From the NCBI GenBank assembly GCA_963656825.1, contig CAVKJG010000053.1, forward strand, positions 1 to 11,018: 11,018 bases of DNA, written 5' to 3'. This DNA comes from CAG-841 sp963656825. GTDB lineage: Bacteria > Bacillota > Clostridia > Oscillospirales > CAG-272. Shown piece after piece: positions 1 through 6,216 of this stretch. Both the position numbers and the translations under genes were made by a program. Positions within the stretch are counted from its first letter, which is position 1. Each line of letters begins with the position of its first letter. The notes below the pieces were generated by a model. The model did not search any database, was not told where the DNA came from, and saw only the letters and a list, made by a program, of their open reading frames with translations.

Positions 1-118
1 TTTGGAAAAGAAAAGTAGGCAAAAGAAACTTCGGTTATCGGGGACGATATACAGATTTTTTAGTACCTGCGCTGACGTGGCTTATTGAAAAAGCTAAAGA
101 AGCTTTAGTTATCGGCGT
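1..118. repeat. Dispersed intergenic repeat, copy 1 (cut by window edge)
   Basis: Bases 1-32 are identical to 10826-10857 at the other end of the window. A 42-base core at 18-59 matches 10916-10957 with 4 differences, all A/G transitions. A degenerate second unit begins near 93, about 74 bases after the first. The left arm of the hairpin seen in copy 2 would lie just outside the window. No ORF here looks real. The pattern suggests a family of non-coding dispersed repeats in this genome, but only these copies are visible, so family size and function are unknown. Confidence 0.75.
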
Positions 119-252
119 TTGATTTTCTTTTTCAATTATTTTCATTTTTCGTTTTTCTTGTGTTTTCTTTTGTTTTTACAAAGTTTATTATGTTTACTTT
201 TCTTTTCAAACAAAATATCAGCATAAAAAAATCCGTGCGTCGCAAATTAAAA
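119..252. other. T-rich non-coding stretch upstream of spoIVB
   Basis: From about 121 to 210 the plus strand is strongly T-rich, with runs of T broken by single C, G or A bases. The small ORFs crossing it are low-complexity and resemble no family I know. The only signal I can propose is the weak forespore-type promoter at 221-249, listed separately. Confidence 0.5.
221..249 (+). promoter_or_regulatory. Candidate sigma-G/sigma-F-type promoter for spoIVB
   Basis: GCATA at 221-225 fits the GHATR-like -35 element of forespore promoters. After 17 bases, CAAATTA at 243-249 partly fits the CATnnTA-like -10 element. In Bacillus subtilis spoIVB is transcribed in the forespore by sigma-F and sigma-G, so such a promoter is expected here. 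The match is short and the region is AT-rich, so it could be chance. Confidence 0.3.
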
Positions 253-326
253 GCGGCACACAAAAAAGTGCCGCATAAACGCGCCGGCGGAGCGTTTATG
301 AAAAAAACTTCCGCCGGAAAGCGGAA
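253..326 (+). other. Three consecutive hairpins in the spoIVB leader
   Basis: Three perfect stems follow one another: GCGGCAC (253-259) with GTGCCGC (268-274), ATAAACGC (275-282) with GCGTTTAT (292-299), and TTCCGC (309-314) with GCGGAA (321-326). The third covers the weak Shine-Dalgarno-like GGAAAG (316-321) just before the spoIVB ATG at 329. No T-run follows on the plus strand, so these are not ordinary plus-strand terminators. On the minus strand the first stem is followed by TTTT, but no minus-strand gene ends here. Confidence 0.5.
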
Positions 327-328
327 AA

Positions 329-1354
329 ATGACGAAAAGCAAAGCGGCTACACGGCTGATTGTTTTTTTGACCGCGATAATGATTTTTTCGGCAATAGGC
401 GTCTCTGCCGCAAGCGGAGATACGCTTATTGCCGCAGGAACGCCGCTCGGCGTCCGGTTCAGGACAGACGGCGTTATGATAACCGGAATCCGCCCCGTCG
501 GCGACGGAAAAATATCTCCGGCGCTTGACGCGGGACTCCGCAGAGGCGACGTGATAACCTTCATAAACAACAGCAAGGTTCAGAGCGCCGACACTCTTAT
601 CGACGAGGTGAAAAGCTCCGAAGGCAATGTGACAATAAAATACCTTCGCGCAGGCAAAGAACTTACGGCGACTCTCACTCCGCTTCCCGACTCCGACGGA
701 GAGCGGAGGCTCGGGCTCTGGGTTCGCGAAAGCGCGTCCGGCATAGGCACGATAACCTTTATCGATCCGTCCGAAAGCACCTTTGTGGGACTCGGCCACG
801 GAATATGCGATCCCGAAAGCGGGGCGCTGCTTCCCATGGCGGAGGGCACGGTTGAAGACGTTATTCTCACGGGAATAACATCGGGAAAGCGCGGCGCACC
901 GGGCGAGCTTCACGGCTTCTTTTCCGGAAAGCAGAACGGCAAGCTTTCCGCAAACACGTTTTCGGGCATAACGGGAGTTCTTTCCTCCGTTCCCGAAGGG
1001 CTTGAAAACGAGCTTTATCCGATAGGAAAAAAGAATGAAGTACACGAAGGCGAAGCTTATATTTTCACCACGGTTGACGGAGAGGGCAGAAAAAAATACA
1101 GCATAGAAATATCAAAAATAGATTCGGGCACAAGTCAGAAGAACTTTACCGTAACCGTAACCGATCATTCTCTTCTCGAAAAAACGGGCGGCATAGTTCA
1201 GGGAATGTCGGGAAGTCCGATAATTCAGGACGGAAAGCTGATAGGCGCAATAACTCACGTTCTTGTTTCCGATCCCGCCTCCGGCTACGGAATTTTCATT
1301 GAAAATATGCTTCCCGCTTCGGATGCGGCTTCTGTTTACGATATCGCGGCATAA
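329..1354 (+). CDS. spoIVB: SpoIVB serine peptidase (S55 family)
   Basis: This is the forespore-secreted signalling protease that, in sporulating Firmicutes, cuts SpoIVFA in the outer forespore membrane and so releases pro-sigma-K processing. The 341-residue protein has one N-terminal membrane or signal segment (about residues 9-28), a PDZ-like region (about 45-115) containing a short GLRRGD stretch, and a C-terminal S55 peptidase domain. The predicted catalytic triad is His157 (in GLGHGICD), Asp279 (in TVTDHSLL) and Ser294 (in GMSGSP). The 15-residue Asp-Ser spacing matches the B. subtilis enzyme as I recall it. At 341 residues it is shorter than B. subtilis SpoIVB (about 425). The ATG at 329 is the only plausible start: a stop codon in frame lies at 299 and the start gives a proper membrane segment. 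The ribosome binding site is weak and lies in a hairpin. The gene downstream is spoIIE rather than the usual spo0A. Confidence 0.95.
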   Translation: MTKSKAATRLIVFLTAIMIFSAIGVSAASGDTLIAAGTPLGVRFRTDGVMITGIRPVGDGKISPALDAGLRRGDVITFINNSKVQSADTLIDEVKSSEGNVTIKYLRAGKELTATLTPLPDSDGERRLGLWVRESASGIGTITFIDPSESTFVGLGHGICDPESGALLPMAEGTVEDVILTGITSGKRGAPGELHGFFSGKQNGKLSANTFSGITGVLSSVPEGLENELYPIGKKNEVHEGEAYIFTTVDGEGRKKYSIEISKIDSGTSQKNFTVTVTDHSLLEKTGGIVQGMSGSPIIQDGKLIGAITHVLVSDPASGYGIFIENMLPASDAASVYDIAA

Positions 1355-1398
1355 AAATCATAGGTCAAAATCAAACAAAATAATATATAAATCCGAAT

Positions 1399-1489
1399 AA
1401 AAACGCCCGTCATGCGTCACTGCGGCAAAAGGCAAAGAAATAAACCGCTTTTCGCCCGTCGCCGATCGACACGCACCTCGGGCGTTTTT
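1399..1489 (+). ncRNA. Candidate structured RNA element or complex terminator between spoIVB and spoIIE
   Basis: An 11-base-pair closing stem joins 1399-1409 to 1479-1489 (AAAAACGCCCG with CGGGCGTTTTT). Inside it nest TGCGT 1413-1417 with ACGCA 1471-1475, GGCAAAAG 1424-1431 with 1448-1456 (one bulged C at 1453), and GTCG 1458-1461 with CGAC 1467-1470. Together they give a branched fold ending in a U-run. CGCCCGTC occurs twice, at 1404-1411 and 1453-1460, and either copy can pair with CGGGCG 1479-1484. Two mutually exclusive terminator-like stems are therefore possible. It could be a small RNA, an attenuator, or only the spoIVB terminator. I recognise no known family. Confidence 0.4.
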
Positions 1490-1512
1490 GTTTTATTATA
1501 ATTATGTATAAT
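1465..1512 (+). promoter_or_regulatory. Candidate Spo0A-type promoter region of spoIIE
   Basis: Two perfect TATAAT boxes lie at 1497-1502 and 1507-1512. Neither has a good -35 element at normal spacing, which is typical of Spo0A-activated promoters. ATCGACA at 1465-1471 is TGTCGAT on the other strand, one base from the Spo0A box TGTCGAA, and sits upstream of the boxes. B. subtilis spoIIE is directly activated by phosphorylated Spo0A. The box overlaps the paired element at 1399-1489, so its conservation is ambiguous. Confidence 0.35.
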
Positions 1513-1532
1513 AAAGCAAAGGACGTGATATA

Positions 1533-3938
1533 TTGCAAAACAAAAATTTTGTCCGCACGGGCAGTATGCCGATAGAGGAATACGGAAAAAGCCCTGCAAG
1601 AAAGCTTCTCATACGCGCCGTATATGCATCGGGAGCGTTTCTGCTCGGACTTCTGCTTTCCGGAGCAAAAGCCCCGCTCGATACATACCCGTTTATAATC
1701 GCGCTCACCTCGTCCCTTACATCGGGCACGGGCTTTGCCTCGCTCGGAATCCTGTGCAGGCTGACCTTTGACGGCTCGATCGGGGCAAGCGCCTTTACAT
1801 ACTGCGCGGCGGCAATACTTGTATGCGCTGCGCGATGGGTATTCTGCTTTCTTTTCGCAGACAGATCCTGTCTGAAAAGCTCGGGCAGACTTACCGACGA
1901 CGCGCTTACAAGAGTGCTTACGGCTTGTATCGCCTCGATCGGCGGCGCGCTTGTGACGGTTTTCGTCTGCGGATTCGATACGGTTACGATAACGGGCGGA
2001 GTATTTTCAGCGTGCGCTTCGGGCGCGATGACCTTTCTTTTCGTTTCGGTGTTCGACAGACGCTATTTTTTCCCGTCGGCATATGAGGTCGGCGGAGCGC
2101 TGCTTTTGTTCGGAGTAACGCTTTCCCTTTCCGATATAAAGCTTTATTCGGTATCGCCGTCGCTTGTTTTCGCGTTCGGGGCGGTGCTCTGGTGCGGATA
2201 CTGCGGCGGATGGGCAAGAGGGTGCGCTGCGGGCTTTGTCGCCGCGCTCGGTTGCGGCGGCGGACTTTGCGCCGAGCTTGCGTTTTTCGGAGCGCTTTCC
2301 GGACTGTTCTTCCCCGTAAACGCGGTAGCCGCCTCCGCCGCGGGACTTATTGCTGCGATAACCTGCGGAGCGGCAAGCGGAGGAACGGAAAAGGTGCTTT
2401 CGTTTCTTTTTGAAGCGCTTATCGGAACATCTGTGATAACCGTTTCCGCGATACTGAAAATAATGCCGAAATACACGCCGACGGAAGAAAGCTCGGCAGG
2501 CGTGCTTTGTCACGATATAACGGAGAAAAAACGCGAGGAGGACAGAGTAATGAAATTAAAGCTTTTATCCGAAGCTATGGCTTCGCTTTCTCAGGTGATA
2601 AAAAACATATCTGAACGTATGCGCCGTCCGGATGAAACCTCCCTTGCAAATATGTGCCGCGCGGTATGGGCGGAAAAATGCTCCGGCTGTCCGCTCGAAT
2701 GTCCCTGCAAGAATATGTCGTCGATATCCTCCGACACTCGCTTTGAACGCTTTGTTTCAAAGCTGATGACCTCGGGCAGACTTCCCTCCTCGCGCCTTTC
2801 GGAGCTTACGCGCTGCAAATGTCCGAAAAGCGACGAAATAACGGACGAAATAAATCTTCGCGCTTCAAAAATGATAGAATACGCATTGAAATTTGACAAA
2901 ACGGGCGTGTTTGCCTTCGACTACGGCGCAATGTCCCAAATGATGTCCGACGCCGTGGCGCAGAGCGGAGTCGGCTACACAATTGACAGGACGCTTTCCG
3001 AAAGGCTTTCGAGAGCGCTGCTCCGCGCGGGACTTGCCGCCGAAAACGTCGTCGTGTGCGGAGACAGAAAAAAGTACATAGTCGCAACGGGGACTTCTCT
3101 CCTTTCGGGGACGCTCGGCGCGGAGGACATAAGAAAAATCTGCGAGGATATATGCGGCGCAAAATTTCTTTCTCCGGAATACACGGTCGAGCGCGGATGC
3201 GCCGCAATGACCCTTGAAGGCGCAAAAAGCTACGGCGTTTCGTATGCCGGAAAGCAGTCCGAAAAGGAGGGCGAGCGCGTGTGCGGCGACAGCGTATCCG
3301 TGACGGAATCCGCGGACGGACGCTTTTACTGCTTTATCTGCGACGGTATGGGAAGCGGAAAAACAGCCGCATTTACCTCGCGCGTCTGCCGCGTCTTTCT
3401 TGAAAAGATGCTCGCCTGCGGCAACGACAAAACAACCACCCTTGAAATGATGAATATGTTCCTTAAAAATCGCGGCGCCGAATGCTTTGCCACAATAGAT
3501 CTGCTTGAAATAGATATGCACACGGGAACAGCCTCGTTTATAAAGAGCGGAGCGGCTCCTTCCTATATAATACGCGGCGGAAAGCTTTACAGAATATCGT
3601 CGGGAACGCTTCCCCTGGGAATACTTTCGGACATTTCCGCCGAGATAACGGAATTCGACCTGAAAACAGGCGACGTTATAGTAATGGTAAGCGACGGAAT
3701 CTGCGGAGATCCCGAATTTGACGGAACGTGGCTTGCCGATTATCTTACAAAAGAAATATCAAGCGATCTTGCTCTGACGGCGGAAAAAATAATGCTGCGC
3801 GCCCGCAGGGAAAACAGGCGCAGCGACGATATGACGGTGGAGCTTATCCGTATAGAGCCGCCCGCTCCGGACGCCCGCGATACCGTTCCCGTTATGCTTG
3901 AGGAGAGCGCGGTTTTGGGAGAAGATTTTGCGATTTAA
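1533..3938 (+). CDS. spoIIE: SpoIIE, stage II sporulation serine phosphatase
   Basis: SpoIIE is the PP2C-type phosphatase at the asymmetric septum that dephosphorylates the anti-anti-sigma factor SpoIIAA and thereby activates sigma-F in the forespore. The 801-residue protein is near the B. subtilis length (827). Its first 310 or so residues are mostly hydrophobic, with many membrane segments. A central region of about 310-560 follows, and then the phosphatase domain. Metal-binding motifs are visible: GDSV (Asp586), DGMGSG (604-609), SDGI (Asp721) and DDMTV (Asp765-Asp766). The central region has a cysteine cluster (375, 383, 386, 390, 392, then 428 and 430); cysteines are known in this part of the family. 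I chose the TTG at 1533 because AAAGGA at 1518-1523 lies 9 bases upstream. The alternative ATG at 1566 has no comparable ribosome binding site. The next gene starts almost 300 bases downstream behind its own promoter. Confidence 0.95.
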   Translation: MQNKNFVRTGSMPIEEYGKSPARKLLIRAVYASGAFLLGLLLSGAKAPLDTYPFIIALTSSLTSGTGFASLGILCRLTFDGSIGASAFTYCAAAILVCAARWVFCFLFADRSCLKSSGRLTDDALTRVLTACIASIGGALVTVFVCGFDTVTITGGVFSACASGAMTFLFVSVFDRRYFFPSAYEVGGALLLFGVTLSLSDIKLYSVSPSLVFAFGAVLWCGYCGGWARGCAAGFVAALGCGGGLCAELAFFGALSGLFFPVNAVAASAAGLIAAITCGAASGGTEKVLSFLFEALIGTSVITVSAILKIMPKYTPTEESSAGVLCHDITEKKREEDRVMKLKLLSEAMASLSQVIKNISERMRRPDETSLANMCRAVWAEKCSGCPLECPCKNMSSISSDTRFERFVSKLMTSGRLPSSRLSELTRCKCPKSDEITDEINLRASKMIEYALKFDKTGVFAFDYGAMSQMMSDAVAQSGVGYTIDRTLSERLSRALLRAGLAAENVVVCGDRKKYIVATGTSLLSGTLGAEDIRKICEDICGAKFLSPEYTVERGCAAMTLEGAKSYGVSYAGKQSEKEGERVCGDSVSVTESADGRFYCFICDGMGSGKTAAFTSRVCRVFLEKMLACGNDKTTTLEMMNMFLKNRGAECFATIDLLEIDMHTGTASFIKSGAAPSYIIRGGKLYRISSGTLPLGILSDISAEITEFDLKTGDVIVMVSDGICGDPEFDGTWLADYLTKEISSDLALTAEKIMLRARRENRRSDDMTVELIRIEPPAPDARDTVPVMLEESAVLGEDFAI

Positions 3939-3985
3939 TCGGAGCATACAGGACAAAAATCGAGCATTTCGGCGAAAAACAGAGG

Positions 3986-4032
3986 AAAATCGGGGGTAAA
4001 TTCCGTTATTTTCGCGTAATTTCGATTTTTTT
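3986..4032 (+). terminator. Weak candidate terminator after spoIIE
   Basis: AAAATCG at 3986-3992 can pair with CGATTTT at 4023-4029, which runs into seven T (4026-4032). The loop is long (30 bases) and only loosely paired. A second upstream arm, AAAAATCGA at 3955-3963, can pair with 4022-4030 over 9 bases. The position is right, but neither stem is GC-rich, so termination here is uncertain. Confidence 0.3.
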
Positions 4033-4052
4033 AAGTTTTTTTCAAAAAAATA

Positions 4053-4081
4053 TTGCATTTTGAATATATATCTGCTATAAT
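4053..4081 (+). promoter_or_regulatory. Sigma-A-type promoter of the pot operon
   Basis: TTGCAT at 4053-4058 and TATAAT at 4076-4081 are separated by exactly 17 bases. TGC directly before the -10 box makes it an extended -10. Transcription should begin near 4087-4089, giving a leader of about 146 bases before potA. Confidence 0.8.
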
Positions 4082-4085
4082 GCTC

Positions 4086-4146
4086 TTGTGAATTTCGGGC
4101 GGGGCTTCCGTCCGGTCGAAAAAATATTTTTTGATATTGTTCACGG
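4086..4146 (+). promoter_or_regulatory. Folded 5' portion of the potA leader, candidate cis-regulatory RNA
   Basis: GTGAA at 4088-4092 pairs with TTCAC at 4140-4144 and encloses two hairpins. The first is CGGGCGG 4096-4102 with CCGTCCG 4108-4114 (one G-U pair, loop of 5). The second joins 4116-4122 to 4128-4134. The result is a three-way-junction-like fold that begins at the predicted transcription start and precedes the terminator at 4155-4190. I do not recognise a known riboswitch class. Confidence 0.4.
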
Positions 4147-4154
4147 CACTTTTT

Positions 4155-4190
4155 ATGCACGGAAAATTTCGGTTTTTCGTGCATTTTTTT
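4155..4190 (+). terminator. Intrinsic terminator inside the potA leader (attenuator candidate)
   Basis: The arms at 4155-4166 and 4173-4184 form a 12-base-pair stem with one G-U pair and a 6-base loop. Seven T follow at 4184-4190. It lies after the promoter and before the potA start at 4235, so every operon transcript from that promoter must pass it. A small CCGG AAAA CCGG hairpin follows at 4195-4206. The arrangement fits transcription attenuation; the signal is unknown. Confidence 0.7.
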
Positions 4191-4234
4191 AAATCCGGAA
4201 AACCGGAAATTTTTAATTAAAAGTGGGAGCAGAA

Positions 4235-5389
4235 ATGGATCGTAACACAAAAATCATCGAGCTTAGAAACATTTCAAAAAGCTTTGACGGCGAACCCGTA
4301 CTCAAAAATCTTTCTCTTGACATTCACGACAAGGAATTTATCACGCTTCTCGGTCCTTCGGGCTGCGGTAAAACGACAACGCTTCGTATAATAGGCGGAT
4401 TTGTCGAACCCGACGAGGGCGACGTCTGCTTTATGGGCGAAACGATAAATGACCTTCCCCCCTACAAGCGCAACGTAAACACCGTTTTTCAGAGATACGC
4501 GTTGTTTCCTCATCTGAACGTTTTTGAAAACATCGCGTTCGGCCTCCGCGTTCACCGCACACCCGAAAAGGAAATCGTCGAGCGCGTTGAAAAAATGATA
4601 GCTCTTGTAAACCTCAAGGGCTTTGAAAAGCGCAGCGTGACCACGCTTTCCGGCGGTCAGCAGCAGAGAGTTGCAATCGCCCGTGCGCTTGTAAACAACC
4701 CCAAGGTGCTGCTTCTGGACGAGCCGCTTGCCGCGCTCGATCTCAAGCTCCGCAAGGATATGCAGAAGGAGCTTAAAAACATTCAGCAGCAGACGGGCAT
4801 AACATTTATTTACGTTACGCACGATCAGGAGGAGGCGCTCTCCATGTCCGACACGATAGTGGTTATGGCGGACGGCGAAATTCAGCAGATAGGCTCCTCC
4901 ACAGATATATACAACGAGCCGAAGAACGCTTTCGTTGCGGACTTTATCGGCGAATCGAACATTCTTGACGGCATAATGCTTGACGACCTCAAGGTTAGAT
5001 TTTCCGGTCACGTTTTCGACTGCGTTGACAAGGGCTTCGGAAAAAATATCCCCGTTGACGTCGTTGTCCGTCCGGAAGACGTCGATATCGTGCCGACCGA
5101 CAAGGGTATGCTGCGCGGCATCGTGACCTCCGTAACCTTCAAGGGCGTTCATTGGGAAATAATCGTCGATATCGGCGGCTTCAAATGGATGATACAGACA
5201 ACCGACTACTGCGCGCCGGATTCCGAAATAGGACTTTTCATCGAGCCCGACGCCATTCACATAATGGAAAAATCGGAATACTCCGATATGTACGGTGACT
5301 ATTCGTCTTACAGCGAAGAGTTTGACGAGCTTTCCGACGCCGGTGAAGATGACGAGGAAGAAAACGAATCGGAGGCGGAAGAGGAATGA
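4235..5389 (+). CDS. potA: Spermidine/putrescine ABC transporter ATP-binding protein PotA
   Basis: PotA is the cytoplasmic ATPase that powers polyamine import through PotB-PotC. All nucleotide-binding motifs are present: Walker A GPSGCGKTT (40-48), Q-loop Gln86, signature LSGGQQ (138-143), Walker B VLLLDEP (158-164), D-loop Asp169 and switch His196. A TOBE-like regulatory region occupies about residues 235-345. The ATG at 4235 is preferred: GGGAG at 4225-4229 lies 5 bases upstream, whereas an in-frame GTG at 4223 would place that site inside the gene. The length is 384 residues. An unusual acidic tail ends the protein; 16 of the last 24 residues are Asp or Glu. The codons of this tail are purine-rich and supply the potB Shine-Dalgarno. 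The gene ends in a 4-base ATGA overlap with potB. Confidence 0.93.
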   Translation: MDRNTKIIELRNISKSFDGEPVLKNLSLDIHDKEFITLLGPSGCGKTTTLRIIGGFVEPDEGDVCFMGETINDLPPYKRNVNTVFQRYALFPHLNVFENIAFGLRVHRTPEKEIVERVEKMIALVNLKGFEKRSVTTLSGGQQQRVAIARALVNNPKVLLLDEPLAALDLKLRKDMQKELKNIQQQTGITFIYVTHDQEEALSMSDTIVVMADGEIQQIGSSTDIYNEPKNAFVADFIGESNILDGIMLDDLKVRFSGHVFDCVDKGFGKNIPVDVVVRPEDVDIVPTDKGMLRGIVTSVTFKGVHWEIIVDIGGFKWMIQTTDYCAPDSEIGLFIEPDAIHIMEKSEYSDMYGDYSSYSEEFDELSDAGEDDEEENESEAEEE

Positions 5390-6216
5390 GAAAGACATCG
5401 TTTCTTGAAAAATTCGCCGCCGTACCGCACATCATATGGATATTGCTTTTCGTGGTAGCGCCTTTGGTGTTTGTTGCTTACTTTGCCTTTACCGACACAT
5501 ACGGCAACTTCACTTTTGACAATATCTCAATGCTCTCAAGCTACTTACACATATTTCTTCTTTCGGTGTGCTTTGCGCTTATTGCAACGGCGATATGCAT
5601 AATCATCGGATATCCGCTCTCATTCTTTATATCACAGCTCAAGCCGAAAACACAGAAAATACTTGTCGTTCTGCTGATGCTTCCGATGTGGATAAGCCTT
5701 CTTATCAGAACCTATTCTCTCATGGCTATACTCGACAACGGCGGACTTCTCAATTCCCTGCTCGAACAGATAGGTCTTGCCAAGGTAAAGATAGTCGGCA
5801 CGTCGGGCGCGGTCATTCTGGGTATGGTCTATGATTTTCTTCCCTATATGGTGCTTCCGATATACACAACGCTTTCAAAGCTCGACAAAAGATATTTTGA
5901 AGCGGCGGCAGATCTCGGCTGCAGCGGAACGCAATCGCTTTTCCGCGTAGCCTTTCCGCTTTCGCTTCCCGGCGTTGTTTCGGGAATAACAATGGTTTTC
6001 GTTCCGTCAATAAGCACCTTCTACATTTCGCAGAAGCTCGGCGGCGGCAGTTTCGATCTCATCGGCGATACTATCGAAAGACATTTTCAGAACGTCAGCA
6101 CCTATAACATAGGCGCGGCGATATCGCTTGTAATGATGATACTCATAATCATCTCCGTTGCGGTAATGAACCGCTTCACCGACGGCAGCGAAGGCGAAGG
6201 AGGTATTATTGTATGA
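5386..6216 (+). CDS. potB: Spermidine/putrescine ABC transporter permease PotB
   Basis: This is one of the two membrane-channel subunits of the polyamine importer. The 276-residue protein has about six membrane segments (near 14-36, 56-84, 92-116, 137-161, 193-215 and 243-262). The cytoplasmic EAA loop that docks on PotA begins with EAAADLG at 172-178 and runs to a Pro-Gly pair near 195-196, before the next membrane segment. Length and topology fit the family. The ATG overlaps the potA stop (ATGA), and GGAGG at 5371-5375 lies 10 bases upstream within the acidic-tail codons. Assignment as PotB rather than PotC rests on gene order and similarity; the two subunits are homologous. Confidence 0.9.
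   Translation: MRKTSFLEKFAAVPHIIWILLFVVAPLVFVAYFAFTDTYGNFTFDNISMLSSYLHIFLLSVCFALIATAICIIIGYPLSFFISQLKPKTQKILVVLLMLPMWISLLIRTYSLMAILDNGGLLNSLLEQIGLAKVKIVGTSGAVILGMVYDFLPYMVLPIYTTLSKLDKRYFEAAADLGCSGTQSLFRVAFPLSLPGVVSGITMVFVPSISTFYISQKLGGGSFDLIGDTIERHFQNVSTYNIGAAISLVMMILIIISVAVMNRFTDGSEGEGGIIV

Noticed and set aside
160..528. Open frame of 122 codons on the plus strand before and across the start of spoIVB
   Set aside because: Low-complexity, rich in Phe then Arg/Lys, no ribosome binding site of note, and it overlaps spoIVB in another frame.
296..1045. Minus-strand frame of 249 codons across spoIVB
   Set aside because: Antisense shadow of spoIVB with no domain and no start signals.
1381..1391. 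TATATAA-like -10 box just before the paired element at 1399
   Set aside because: No acceptable -35 box at 16-18 bases upstream; the region is simply AT-rich, so I did not list it as a promoter.
4223..4234. GTG start four codons upstream for potA
   Set aside because: It would place the GGGAG ribosome binding site inside the gene; ATG 4235 has ideal spacing.
4274..5398. Long minus-strand frame of 374 codons opposite potA
   Set aside because: It is the antisense shadow of a clear ABC ATPase; no recognisable domain and no promoter or ribosome binding site.
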